Positions 20,051 to 29,479 of a stretch of DNA of 64,000 nt are shown one piece after another. The stretch's first letter is position 1; every line of letters begins with the position of its first letter. Source of the stretch: Thiomonas intermedia (lineage in GTDB: Bacteria > Pseudomonadota > Gammaproteobacteria > Burkholderiales > Burkholderiaceae_C). The position numbers were made by a program, and so were the translations under genes. Under the pieces are notes generated by a model. The model made no database searches, was not told the DNA's origin, and saw only the letters and a program-made list of their open reading frames with translations. Location of the stretch: assembly GCA_020722545.1 (NCBI GenBank), contig DYKQ01000002.1, positions 1-64,000 on the forward strand, read 5' to 3'.

Positions 20051-20229
20051 ATGTGAATGTGAGTTTGCAGTGTGCTACAGAACAGCAGCGGGAGCTTGAC
20101 TTGCATCATGTTGGTGCGACCCGACTTGCCACACCTGTAAGCAGATTTTGCTGCGACGCACACTGCGCAGAGACAGCCGCCCGCCAAGCTCGCATGGCCC
20201 CAAAAAGGCACTTGCCTTAATTTCAACAG

Positions 20230-20253
20230 TTCCATAAACTTCGAAATATGGAA
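20230..20253. promoter_or_regulatory. Inverted repeat TTCCATA-N10-TATGGAA over the arsR start; candidate ArsR operator
   Basis: Perfect 7-bp arms; right arm contains the ATG at 20248. Confidence 0.45.
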
Positions 20254-20601
20254 ACAAAAGCCGCGCTGCTTGTTCTCGCCGCCCTGTCGCAAGACTCGCG
20301 TCTGCGCGTGTTTCGCGTCTTGGTGCAGGCGGGCCCCGAAGGGCTGGCTGCGGGCAAAATTGCCGAGCTCACCGCCATTGCGCCCTCGTCGCTCTCGTTT
20401 CATCTGAAGGAGCTCGCCCACGCCGATCTGGTCGAGTCTCGCCAGGCGGGGCGCTTTGTGATCTACACCGCGCGCTTTTCCACCATGAATGATCTGATCG
20501 GCTACCTCACCGACAACTGCTGCGGCGGCAATCCCTGCGGCCCGGTCGAGGCGAACTGCACCACCCCCGTGCGCTCAACTGTTGAGGAGACCCGCCCATG
20601 A
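20248..20601 (+). CDS. arsR: ArsR-family As(III)-responsive repressor
   Basis: wHTH ArsR fold; C-terminal Cys cluster DNCCGGNPCGPVEANC; first gene of the ars run. Confidence 0.9.
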   Translation: METKAALLVLAALSQDSRLRVFRVLVQAGPEGLAAGKIAELTAIAPSSLSFHLKELAHADLVESRQAGRFVIYTARFSTMNDLIGYLTDNCCGGNPCGPVEANCTTPVRSTVEETRP

Positions 20602-21092
20602 AACGCTTCCATGTTCACGTCAGCGTGCCCGCGCTGGACGACGCCATTCGCTTCTACTCCGGCCTGTTCGCCGCCGAGCCCACGGTGCGCAAGGCCGACT
20701 ACGCCAAGTGGATGCTCGACGACCCGCGGGTGAACTTCGCCATTTCGCAGCGCGGCGCCGAGCCCGGTTTGAACCACCTGGGCATTCAGGTGGAAAGCGA
20801 TGCAGAACTGCTGGAGATGCAACAACGGCTCGAATCCACCGAGGCTGGCTTCATCGAAGAAACCGGCGCCGCCTGCTGCTATGCCCGCTCCGACAAATAC
20901 TGGGCCAACGACCCAGTCGGCATCGCCTGGGAGACCTATCACACCCTGGACACAATCCCCATGTTCAATGATTCGCCCGATGCCGGCGCTTGCTGCGTAC
21001 CTACAGAAGTGGTTGCCGTTCCGTCACCGGCGCCGCGCCCTGCGACCTCGTGCTGTGGCGGCGCCTCCACTTCCAAATCATCCTGCTGCTGA
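20598..21092 (+). CDS. ArsI/CadI-like VOC protein (putative C-As lyase)
   Basis: VOC fold N-terminus (FHVHVSVPALDDAIRFYSGLF), GAACCYARSDKYW Cys pair, Cys-rich C-terminus. Confidence 0.82.
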   Translation: MKRFHVHVSVPALDDAIRFYSGLFAAEPTVRKADYAKWMLDDPRVNFAISQRGAEPGLNHLGIQVESDAELLEMQQRLESTEAGFIEETGAACCYARSDKYWANDPVGIAWETYHTLDTIPMFNDSPDAGACCVPTEVVAVPSPAPRPATSCCGGASTSKSSCC

Positions 21093-21104
21093 TCTTTTAC
21101 CCAC

Positions 21105-21665
21105 TTGGAGATGTTCATGGACAAGGTTTACAACGTACTGGTGCTGTGCACCGGCAATTCCGCCCGCTCGATCATGGGCGAGGGGCTGATCAACACGCTG
21201 GGCAAGGGCCGCTTCAAGGCCTATAGCGCGGGCAGCCATCCGGGCGGGGTGGTCAACCCCTACGCCATCGAGCAGCTCAAAAGCATCGGCTACCCGACGG
21301 ACACCCTGCGCAGCAAGAGCTGGGATGAATTCGCCACGCCCGATGCGCCGCAGATGGACTTTGTTTTCACCGTCTGCGACAAGGCCGCGGGCGAGACCTG
21401 CCCCATCTGGCCTGGACACCCGATGACTGCGCACTGGGGCTTTGAAGACCCGGCCGCCGTGGAGGGCAGCGACGAAGAGAAGCGGCGCGCCTTCCAGACC
21501 ATCTTCCGCCAGATCATGTGCCGGGTGCGTGCCTTCGTCAGCCTGCCGCTGGATCGGCTGGACGCAGCCGCGATCAAGCGGGAAATCGTGGACATCGGCA
21601 AGACCCAGGTCATGCCGTTGCCGGAATCCTGCGCCAAAGACGATCTCGACCCGGTCGTTCAATAA
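21105..21665 (+). CDS. arsC: Arsenate reductase, LMW-PTPase type
   Basis: [18 protein letters not shown]-loop. Confidence 0.88.
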   Translation: MEMFMDKVYNVLVLCTGNSARSIMGEGLINTLGKGRFKAYSAGSHPGGVVNPYAIEQLKSIGYPTDTLRSKSWDEFATPDAPQMDFVFTVCDKAAGETCPIWPGHPMTAHWGFEDPAAVEGSDEEKRRAFQTIFRQIMCRVRAFVSLPLDRLDAAAIKREIVDIGKTQVMPLPESCAKDDLDPVVQ

Positions 21666-21682
21666 TCGGTTTGCACACGCCC

Positions 21683-21708
21683 AACGGCAGGCAGAACGGC
21701 CTGCCGTT
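21683..21708 (+). terminator. 10-bp perfect stem-loop followed by T-rich sequence, between arsC and arsB
   Basis: AACGGCAGGC-AGAACG-GCCTGCCGTT then TGCGTTTCGTTT. Confidence 0.5.
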
Positions 21709-21751
21709 TGCGTTTCGTTTGCGTTCATTTCCCAACAAAAATTCCACGCCC

Positions 21752-23053
21752 ATGATCGCCGCCCTGCTCATCTTCATCCTCACCCTGGTGTTCGTCATCT
21801 GGCAGCCGCGCGGTCTTGGCATTGGCTATAGCGCCCTGGGCGGCGCGGCGATCGCGCTGATGTTCGGCGTGATCAACTGGGGCGACATTCCGGTGGTGTG
21901 GCACATCGTCTGGGATGCCACCTTCACCTTCGTCGGGCTGATCATCATCTCGCTCATCCTCGACGACGCCGGGGTGTTTCACTGGGCCGCGCTGCATGTG
22001 GCGCGCTGGGGCGGCGGGCGCGGGCGGCGTCTGTTTCCGCTGATCGTGGTGCTGGGCGCGGTGATTGCGGCGTTCTTCGCCAACGACGGCGCGGCGCTCA
22101 TCCTCACGCCCATCGTGCTGGCCATGCTGCTGGCGCTGGGCTTCGGTCCGGCGGCGGCGCTGGCGTTCGTCATGGCCTGCGGTTTCGTCGCCGACACCAC
22201 CTCGCTGCCGCTGGTGATTTCCAATCTGGTCAACATCGTCACCGCGGGCTATTTCAACATTCCCTTCGACCGCTACGCCGCGGTGATGGCGCCGGTCGAT
22301 CTGGCCGCGCTGGCCGCGACGCTGGTCGTGCTGATGCTGTTTTTCCGCCGCGACATTCCCGCGGGCTACGACCTCGCCCGGCTCGACGCGCCAGCCAGCG
22401 CCATCAAGGATGCGCTGGTGTTCCGCTGGACCTGGCCGGTGATGGCCGCGCTGCTGGTGGCGTATTTCGTCACCGCCGCGTGGCAGGCGCCGGTGTCGCT
22501 GGTCACCGGCGTCGCCGCGCTGCTGATGCTGGCCTTGGCCGGGCGCTGGTGGCGCGGCGGGCGCGGCGCGGTCATCGATCTTCGTCACGTCATCAAGGGC
22601 GCGCCGTGGCAGATCGTGCTGTTCTCGCTGGGCATGTACCTCGTGGTCTATGGCCTGCGCAATGCCGGGCTGACCGACTACCTGGCGCTGGCGCTCGAAG
22701 CGCTGGCCCGCCACGGCGCCGTGGTCGCTGTGGTGGGCACGGGCTTCATCAGCGCGGTGCTGTCCTCGGTGATGAACAACATGCCCATGACCCTGGTGGG
22801 CGCCCTGGGCATCCACCACGCGCAAGGCATAGCCCCGGCGGTGCGCGAAGCCATGATCTACGCCCACGTCATCGGCTGCGATCTCGGCCCCAAGTTCACC
22901 CCCATCGGCAGCCTGGCCACGCTGCTATGGCTGCACGTGCTCGACCGCAAGGGCGTGCACATCGGCTGGGGTTACTACATGCGCATCGGGCTGGTGCTGA
23001 CCACGCCGGTGTTGCTGTTCACCTTGCTGGCGCTGGCCTGGCGTTTGGGCTGA
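21752..23053 (+). CDS. arsB: ArsB-type arsenite efflux permease
   Basis: 12-TM ion-transporter pattern; [23 protein letters not shown]; in ars run. Confidence 0.85.
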   Translation: MIAALLIFILTLVFVIWQPRGLGIGYSALGGAAIALMFGVINWGDIPVVWHIVWDATFTFVGLIIISLILDDAGVFHWAALHVARWGGGRGRRLFPLIVVLGAVIAAFFANDGAALILTPIVLAMLLALGFGPAAALAFVMACGFVADTTSLPLVISNLVNIVTAGYFNIPFDRYAAVMAPVDLAALAATLVVLMLFFRRDIPAGYDLARLDAPASAIKDALVFRWTWPVMAALLVAYFVTAAWQAPVSLVTGVAALLMLALAGRWWRGGRGAVIDLRHVIKGAPWQIVLFSLGMYLVVYGLRNAGLTDYLALALEALARHGAVVAVVGTGFISAVLSSVMNNMPMTLVGALGIHHAQGIAPAVREAMIYAHVIGCDLGPKFTPIGSLATLLWLHVLDRKGVHIGWGYYMRIGLVLTTPVLLFTLLALAWRLG

Positions 23054-23055
23054 CC

Positions 23056-23622
23056 ATGACCGCCCCCCAAGCCGCCCCCTGCATGCTGCAAGCCTGGCAA
23101 TCCGCCGAGGCCGAGTTGCGCGGTTTTCTGCGCCACCAGCTGCATGACGCCGACGCGGCGGATGACCTGCTGCACGAGGTGTTTCTCAAGGCCATGCGGC
23201 AGGGCGGGCGTTTCTGCCAGATCGACAACGCCCGCGCCTGGCTGTTTCAGGTGGCGCGCAATGCGCTGGTCGATCTGCAACGCGCTGCGCGCCCGCACGA
23301 CCCCCTGCCCGACGATCTGCCCGCGATCAACGACGATCCGGCTCCGGTCGAAGCGCTGGCCGACTGTCTTCCGCTCGCGCTGGCGAGCCTGTCGGCCGAA
23401 GATCGCGACGCCATCGAGCAATGCGAGCTCGGGGGGCTGTCTCAGCTCGAATACGCCGAGCTGCGCGCGCTGAAGTTGCCCACGGCGAAGTCGCGCGTGC
23501 AACGTGCCCGCACCCGGCTGCGCGCCGCCCTGGTGGCGCATTGCGGCGTGCGTTTCGACGCGCAGACCGGCGCCGTGTGCTGCCACGTACCGCGCGACTG
23601 CTGCGGAAAACCGCAAGACTGA
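23056..23622 (+). CDS. SigZ-like sigma-70/ECF sigma factor
   Basis: Sigma2 region (HDADAADDLLHEVFLKAM…NARAWLFQVARNALVD) and sigma4; Cys-rich tail AVCCHVPRDCCGKPQD. Confidence 0.85.
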   Translation: MTAPQAAPCMLQAWQSAEAELRGFLRHQLHDADAADDLLHEVFLKAMRQGGRFCQIDNARAWLFQVARNALVDLQRAARPHDPLPDDLPAINDDPAPVEALADCLPLALASLSAEDRDAIEQCELGGLSQLEYAELRALKLPTAKSRVQRARTRLRAALVAHCGVRFDAQTGAVCCHVPRDCCGKPQD

Positions 23623-23759
23623 CTTCGGCTGGCGAGTCTCGCTGCGAGTCGCATCTCCGGACAAACCCGTAGAAATCGCAAAAACGGCCCCTCCGCCTGC
23701 ATCCTTTTCGGCCCCCTTGCGTCTTCAAGGCGAGTTCCCCATTTTCAGTCCCCGTCGCC

Positions 23760-24827
23760 ATGAACACTCAAGTTCATTCCACCCCTGCCGCCGCACCCAA
23801 GCTCGCCCCCGCCTGGCGGGCCTGGGTCGTACCCGTGCTGTATGTCGTGGGCTGGTTTGTGCTCTACAGCCAGTTAGAGCCCGCCACCGACGCCTTCATG
23901 CGCTGGCTCTCCGCCGCCACCAGCCTGGCCGCCACCAGCCATCTCTACGGCGCGGTGAGCTTTTTCGCCTTCGAAGTGCCCAAGGTGTTGATGCTGCTGG
24001 CGCTCATCGTCTTTCTGGTCGGCGTCATTCAGACCTTTTTCACCCCGGAGAAAACCCGCGCCATCCTCGCGGGCAAACGTCAGGGCGTGGGCAATGTGCT
24101 GGCGGCGAGTCTGGGCATCGTCACGCCGTTCTGCTCGTGCTCGGCGGTGCCGCTGTTCATCGGTTTTCTCACCGCGGGTGTGCCGCTGGGCGTGACCTTC
24201 TCGTTTCTGGTATCAGCGCCCATGGTCAACGAGGTGGCGCTGGCGCTGCTGTTTGGCCTGTTCGGCTGGAAGATCGCCGCAATCTACCTCGGCCTGGGGC
24301 TCACCGTGGCCATCGTCGCCGGGCTGGTGATCGGCCGCATGAACCCGGTGAAACTGGTCGAGCCTTGGGTGTTCGACATTCCCGCCGTCAGCAACGAAGA
24401 GGGCGCGCTGGGCTGGGACGCCCGCTTCGCTCAGGGCTGGAAGCATGTGCGCGAGATCGTGCTCAAAGTCGCGCCCTACATCATCGCCGGCGTGGGCGTG
24501 GGCGCGTGGATCCACGGCTACGTGCCGCAGGACTTCATGGCGCATCTCATGGGCAAGGGCAACTGGTGGTCGGTGCCGCTGGCGGTGTTGATCGGCGTGC
24601 CGATGTATTCCAACGCGGCCGGCATCATCCCCGTGGTGCAGGCGCTGCTGGGCAAGGGCGCCGCATTGGGCACGACGCTCGCATTCATGATGGCCGTCAC
24701 CGCGCTGTCCCTCCCCGAATTCATGATTCTCAAGAAGGTGATGAAACCCAGGCTGATCGCGCTGTTCGCCGGTGTGGTCGCGGTGGGCATCATCGTTGTG
24801 GGCTATGTGTTCAACGCGGTGATGTGA
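23760..24827 (+). CDS. ArsP-like permease (PF03773-type)
   Basis: TPFCSCSAVPLFIGFLTAGVPLG and duplicated TM repeat. Confidence 0.85.
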   Translation: MNTQVHSTPAAAPKLAPAWRAWVVPVLYVVGWFVLYSQLEPATDAFMRWLSAATSLAATSHLYGAVSFFAFEVPKVLMLLALIVFLVGVIQTFFTPEKTRAILAGKRQGVGNVLAASLGIVTPFCSCSAVPLFIGFLTAGVPLGVTFSFLVSAPMVNEVALALLFGLFGWKIAAIYLGLGLTVAIVAGLVIGRMNPVKLVEPWVFDIPAVSNEEGALGWDARFAQGWKHVREIVLKVAPYIIAGVGVGAWIHGYVPQDFMAHLMGKGNWWSVPLAVLIGVPMYSNAAGIIPVVQALLGKGAALGTTLAFMMAVTALSLPEFMILKKVMKPRLIALFAGVVAVGIIVVGYVFNAVM

Positions 24828-24874
24828 CGCGCTCTCACATTCATTTCTCACATCTTTTTTGATCGAGGAGCACC

Positions 24875-25111
24875 ATGATCCATATAAAAATTCTCGGCAC
24901 AGGCTGTGCCAGTTGCAAGTCCACGCAAAGGCTCGTTGAAGAGGTGGTTGCCGCCAAAGGCGTGCAGGCGCAGGTGGAAAAAGTCGAAGACATCCCTTCG
25001 ATCATGCAATACGGCGTGATGCGCACCCCCGGCGTGGTGATCGACGGCAAGGTGGTGCATGCGGGCGGCGTTCCCAGCCGCGCGATGGTCGAGAGCTGGA
25101 TCAGCGCCTGA
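24875..25111 (+). CDS. Small thioredoxin-like redox-active disulfide protein
   Basis: IKILGTGCASCKSTQRLVEE CxxC; TPGVVIDGKVVHAGGVPS. Confidence 0.88.
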   Translation: MIHIKILGTGCASCKSTQRLVEEVVAAKGVQAQVEKVEDIPSIMQYGVMRTPGVVIDGKVVHAGGVPSRAMVESWISA

Positions 25112-25151
25112 GCCTTTTTCAACCTTTCTCTTTTCATAGACCCACAATCCC

Positions 25152-25655
25152 ATGAACAAAACCCTCATTGCTTTGACCCTGGCCGCGGCCAGCACCCTTG
25201 CCGCCAACGCCCAGGCCGAATCGGCTACCTGGACGCAGAAAATCATCACGCCGGAAACGGCGCTCAAGGCCGCCGAAGCCGCCAAGGCCGAATGCGTCAA
25301 GCGCGGCTGGCAGGTGGCGGTGGCCGTGACCGACCCGTCGGGGCTGCCGTTGGTGATGCTGCGCGACCGCTTCGCCGGCTGGCACACCGTGGCAGCGGCG
25401 GAAGGCAAGGCGCGCACGGCGGCGAGCTGGCGGGAGTCCACCAGCTCGCTGGCGGAGCGGGTGAACAAACCCGGCTCTGCCGAGCAAGCCATCAAGAACC
25501 TGCCCGGCGTGGTGATGATCGGCGGCGGCATGCCGATTGACGCGGCCGGACAGATGGTGGGCGCCATCGGCGTATCGGGCGCGCCGGGCGGCGCCAACGA
25601 TGACCTCTGCGCCAAAGCCGGGTTGAATGCCGTCGAGGGCGATCTGGCGTTTTGA
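25152..25655 (+). CDS. GlcG/HbpS-like (DUF336) protein with signal peptide
   Basis: ALKAAEAAKAECVKRGWQVAVAVTDPSGLPLVMLRDRFAG and GGGMPIDAAGQMVGAIGVSGAPGG. Confidence 0.88.
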   Translation: MNKTLIALTLAAASTLAANAQAESATWTQKIITPETALKAAEAAKAECVKRGWQVAVAVTDPSGLPLVMLRDRFAGWHTVAAAEGKARTAASWRESTSSLAERVNKPGSAEQAIKNLPGVVMIGGGMPIDAAGQMVGAIGVSGAPGGANDDLCAKAGLNAVEGDLAF

Positions 25656-25727
25656 GCCGTTTTTGACTCTTTTTAACTGACTCAGCGCGCCGCCAGTGGC
25701 GGCTCTGCATTTCCTTGAGGTTCGGCG

Positions 25728-26453
25728 ATGTCCATCGACCTGCTGCAAGACCTACCCAACCTCGATACCGCGCTGCTGCCCTCAAACAGCGCGCGGGCGT
25801 TTGAGACCATCGGGCAAAGCACCCACCCGCCGCGTATCGGTCTGCTGTACGGCTCGGTACGCGAGCGCTCCTACAGCCGCCTTGCCCTGCTTGAGGCGCA
25901 GCGCATCCTGCACCATCTGGGCGCGCAGACGCGGCTGTTTCATCCGCACGGCCTGCCGCTGCCCGACGACGCATCGCCCGATCACCCCAAGGTGCAAGAG
26001 TTGCGCGAACTGGTGCAGTGGTCAGAAGGGATGGTGTGGTCGTCGCCCGAGCGGCACGGCGCCATGACGGGCATCATGAAAGCGCAGATCGACTGGATTC
26101 CGCTGTCCATCGGGGCGGTGCGCCCGACCCAGGGGAAAACGCTTGCAGTGATGCAGGTCTGCGGCGGATCGCAGTCTTTCAACGCGGTCAATCAGATGCG
26201 CATTCTCGGCCGCTGGATGCGCATGATCACCATCCCCAATCAGTCCTCGGTCGCCAAGGCTTACCAGGAGTTCGACGAGGCGGGGCGCATGAAGCCTTCG
26301 GCGTATTACGACCGCATCGTCGATGTCATGGAGGAACTGGTGAAATTCATCCTGCTCACCCGCGACATCTCCGACCTCCTGGTCGACCGCTACAGCGAGC
26401 GCAAGGAAAATGCCGCCGCCCTGAGCGCCCGAGTCGACCAGGGCCGGATTTGA
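25728..26453 (+). CDS. arsH: ArsH NADPH-dependent FMN reductase
   Basis: [49 protein letters not shown]. Confidence 0.92.
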   Translation: MSIDLLQDLPNLDTALLPSNSARAFETIGQSTHPPRIGLLYGSVRERSYSRLALLEAQRILHHLGAQTRLFHPHGLPLPDDASPDHPKVQELRELVQWSEGMVWSSPERHGAMTGIMKAQIDWIPLSIGAVRPTQGKTLAVMQVCGGSQSFNAVNQMRILGRWMRMITIPNQSSVAKAYQEFDEAGRMKPSAYYDRIVDVMEELVKFILLTRDISDLLVDRYSERKENAAALSARVDQGRI

Positions 26454-26585
26454 TCGGCGCCAAAATCGCCAGACACAATTTGCGACACCTTGCCCAGCAT
26501 CTTTTTGGCTCCTGATGCGTCAACTTCCATGAGGCGCCGATCTACGGCGCCCAGATCCACCCAACCCCAACACAGGAGCTTCGAA

Positions 26586-26963
26586 ATGACCACCCCGACC
26601 CAACCCTCTGCCCAAGAACTGCTGGCCAAAATGCGCGCCGGCATGGGCCGTGTGCCTGCCGCGATCGAAAAATCCACCGTGGTCGATGACGGCCTGATTC
26701 AGGAGCACATGCGCTCGCGCATGTACGCCATGCCGGCAGAAGGCGCACTCGACGAACAGACCCGCACCCTCATCTACCTGGCCGCGGCGCTGGCCGGCTC
26801 CAGCCCGGCCTGCGTGCGCGCCATGGCCGACAAAGTGGTGCAGCAGGGCATCCCCAAGGCCAAAGTGCTGGAAACCGTGCACATCGCCCGCTTTGCCATG
26901 GCCACCAAGATGATCGGCGATGCCGAGCCGGTGTTCGACGCGCTGGTTGGCGCGCAGAAGTAA
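26586..26963 (+). CDS. Carboxymuconolactone decarboxylase-family protein
   Basis: All-alpha CMD-like ORF (TLIYLAAALAGSSPACVRAMADKVVQQG). Confidence 0.75.
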   Translation: MTTPTQPSAQELLAKMRAGMGRVPAAIEKSTVVDDGLIQEHMRSRMYAMPAEGALDEQTRTLIYLAAALAGSSPACVRAMADKVVQQGIPKAKVLETVHIARFAMATKMIGDAEPVFDALVGAQK

Positions 26964-26984
26964 TCCGCTTCCAGGAGATCCAGC

Positions 26985-27920
26985 ATGAACACCCTTTCAA
27001 GTCCCACGGCCCCCATGCACGGCTATACGCTTGCGCATCCCTGGTCTGCCGATGCCCTGCGCGGGCTCGACGGCGCCGTCACCCTGTACGCCGAGCTGCG
27101 TGTGATCGGCGCGCAGCACAGCGCCCTGCTCGCCGCCATCGATGCCCTGGGCGCGGCGCTGCGCGACAAGCCGGGCTTCGTGCAGCTCGCGCTCAAGCAG
27201 ATGAGCGGCGACTCCACCATGGTGAAGAACTATCCCGAGACCTACAAAGGCGTGTTGGCGACGGCCTATCTCGACGGCGCCGAAGCGGGCGTGCAGCCCT
27301 ACTTTTATAGCCTGTTCATCCGCTTCGCCGACGCGGCCAGCGCCGCGGCTGCCGATCTCGAAGCCGACTTCGCCACGCGCCTGCAACCCCTGCTGCATGC
27401 CGGTGCCGCGCCGCAGTCGCCCGAGATGGCGGCCTACCGCGCGGTGTATCAGACCGTGGGCGCAGGCGACCGCAAAGGCATCTACACCACGGCGCAGCAG
27501 ATCGAAGCCTTTTTGCGCGCTCCGCTCGACCGACCCGAGCGCAACACCGTCACCGTGGAAAACCATGTGATGATCAACGATACCGACCGTGCGGCATGGG
27601 AACCCAAGGTCATGGCTCTGCTCGAAGTGGCGCAAAACACCTTCGAGCCGCAGAGCGACCCGGCGGGCGTGGGCCAGCCCGGCACGCGCGACAACCGCCT
27701 CTATCGCAAAGCGCTGTCCACCGAGATCCTGCGCAACGCGCATGCCGATGGCGGCCTGCGCGCGTACATCATGCACGGGCTATGGGAGTCGGTGTGGGAT
27801 CACGAAAACTCGCACCTCGACGCCCGTTTCATTGCGGCCGCCGGACCGGTGGGCGCCGCGGCCGTGGTCGGCCCGGTGGAGCCCTTCTACCTCACTCGCC
27901 GCCTCGTGCTGGCTGACTGA
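26985..27920 (+). CDS. Uncharacterised 311-aa protein in the ars run, possibly tandem ABM-like ferredoxin fold
   Basis: Clear ORF with RBS-like [30 protein letters not shown] and [13 protein letters not shown]…VVGPVEPF segments resemble dimeric alpha/beta-barrel domains. Confidence 0.6.
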   Translation: MNTLSSPTAPMHGYTLAHPWSADALRGLDGAVTLYAELRVIGAQHSALLAAIDALGAALRDKPGFVQLALKQMSGDSTMVKNYPETYKGVLATAYLDGAEAGVQPYFYSLFIRFADAASAAAADLEADFATRLQPLLHAGAAPQSPEMAAYRAVYQTVGAGDRKGIYTTAQQIEAFLRAPLDRPERNTVTVENHVMINDTDRAAWEPKVMALLEVAQNTFEPQSDPAGVGQPGTRDNRLYRKALSTEILRNAHADGGLRAYIMHGLWESVWDHENSHLDARFIAAAGPVGAAAVVGPVEPFYLTRRLVLAD

Positions 27921-28652
27921 ATGAGCCCGCAGGCCGCCGTCGATTCCGCCCCGAGCGCCTGGGAGCGCCTGGGACGCCCCATGCTGGCGGAGTTTCTCGG
28001 CACCGCCGTGTTGCTCATCGCCGTGGTCGGCTCGGGCATCATGGCGGCGCAGCTCTCGCCGACCAACACCGGCGTGGCGCTGCTGGCCAACGCCATTGCC
28101 ACGGCCAGCGTGCTGTATGTGCTGATCACGGTCTTCGGGCCGCGCTCGGGCGCGCATTTCAACCCGGTGGTGACCGGCGTGTTCTGGCTGAAGCGCGACA
28201 TCAGGGGATCGCTCGCTCTGGGCTACATCCTGGCGCAACTGCTGGGCGCCGTGGTCGGGGTGTGGCTGGCCAATGCCATGTTCGATCTGCCCGTGCTGCA
28301 GGTCTCGACCCATCTGCGCGGCGGCAGCGGCCAGTGGCTGGGCGAAGTCATCGCCACATTCGGCCTCATCCTCACCATTCTCGGCGGCAAACGCCAGATG
28401 CCCGGACAAGTGCCGGTGCTGGTAGCCGCCTGGATTGCCGGAGCCTACTGGTTCACCTCGTCCACCAGCTTTGCCAACCCCGCAGTGACCTTGGCCCGCA
28501 CCCTCACCGACACCTTTGCCGGCATCGCCCCGGCCAGCGCGCCCGGCTTCATCGTGGCGCAGATCGTCGGCGCGCTGCTGGCCTTGCTCATCCTGCCACG
28601 TCTGTTTTACGGCACCTGGCTGGGCCTGGACAAACCGCCGCGCGAACCCTGA
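27921..28652 (+). CDS. MIP/aquaglyceroporin-family channel
   Basis: HFNPVVTG (NPV) and FANPAVTLARTLTDTFAGI (NPA) half-helix motifs; six TMs. Confidence 0.88.
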   Translation: MSPQAAVDSAPSAWERLGRPMLAEFLGTAVLLIAVVGSGIMAAQLSPTNTGVALLANAIATASVLYVLITVFGPRSGAHFNPVVTGVFWLKRDIRGSLALGYILAQLLGAVVGVWLANAMFDLPVLQVSTHLRGGSGQWLGEVIATFGLILTILGGKRQMPGQVPVLVAAWIAGAYWFTSSTSFANPAVTLARTLTDTFAGIAPASAPGFIVAQIVGALLALLILPRLFYGTWLGLDKPPREP

Positions 28653-28695
28653 TCGCAGCGCTCACCTACTTCACTCGTTCACTGGAAAGACCACC

Positions 28696-29148
28696 ATGAC
28701 TTCCGCCCCCGCATTTCCTGCCGCCCATGAGTTCCACATGAGCCTGCGCGTCGCCGATCTGGAGCGCAGCACGGCGTTCTACACCGCGTTTTTCGGCCTG
28801 CCGCCCAAAGACCGCACCGCCCGCTACAGCACCTTCATCGTGCCGCATCTGCACCTCAATCTGGTTCTGCTGGTCAACGACCGTGGCGAGACGCTCGACA
28901 CCTACAGCCTCTACCACCTCGGTCTGGGTGTGGCGGGCAAGGCCGAGGTCATCGCCGCCCACCATGCCGCCGTGGCCGCGGGCGCAGAAATCGTCAAGCC
29001 CCCGCGCACCACCTGGCGCGGCACGCCGCTGCACGAACTGTGGCTGCGCGACCCCAGCGGCTATCTGCTTGAGGTCTATGCCCGGCTCACCGATGCCGAA
29101 CTGGCGCAGATGCCCGCCGATCAAGAGCCTGTGTTTCTGCTCGACTGA
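28696..29148 (+). CDS. VOC/glyoxalase-family protein
   Basis: FHMSLRVADLERSTAFYTAFFGLPP…; LWLRDPSGYLLEVY. Confidence 0.85.
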   Translation: MTSAPAFPAAHEFHMSLRVADLERSTAFYTAFFGLPPKDRTARYSTFIVPHLHLNLVLLVNDRGETLDTYSLYHLGLGVAGKAEVIAAHHAAVAAGAEIVKPPRTTWRGTPLHELWLRDPSGYLLEVYARLTDAELAQMPADQEPVFLLD

Positions 29149-29185
29149 CGCCCTCGTCCGAGCTTGATCGCGATAAGATCAGTTC

Positions 29186-29473
29186 ATGACCTGTGCCATC
29201 GGCTCCCACGACTGCCCCATCCGGTTCGAGATTCTCGGCTCCGGCCTCGATGCGGAAAAACTCAAACGCCGTCTGTCCTGCGCACTCGGCGGCCTGGGGT
29301 GGCGAGCGCAGATTCGGCTGCAAGCGGATGCGCATCGGGCCCTTGACCTGGGCGCCACCCGCGACCCGGTTCTGCTGGCCGACGGGGTTCTGTTTGCGCA
29401 GGGGCTGCCGCGCACAGAAGAACTCGAAGCGCTGCTGCGAGCGCGCATCGGCGTGCCCCCCGATCTCACCTGA
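29186..29473 (+). CDS. Small thioredoxin-like protein lacking CxxC
   Basis: Aligns by eye to the 24875 protein (FEILGSGL…VLLADGVLFAQGLPRTEELEALLRA). Confidence 0.65.
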   Translation: MTCAIGSHDCPIRFEILGSGLDAEKLKRRLSCALGGLGWRAQIRLQADAHRALDLGATRDPVLLADGVLFAQGLPRTEELEALLRARIGVPPDLT

Positions 29474-29479
29474 ACGACC

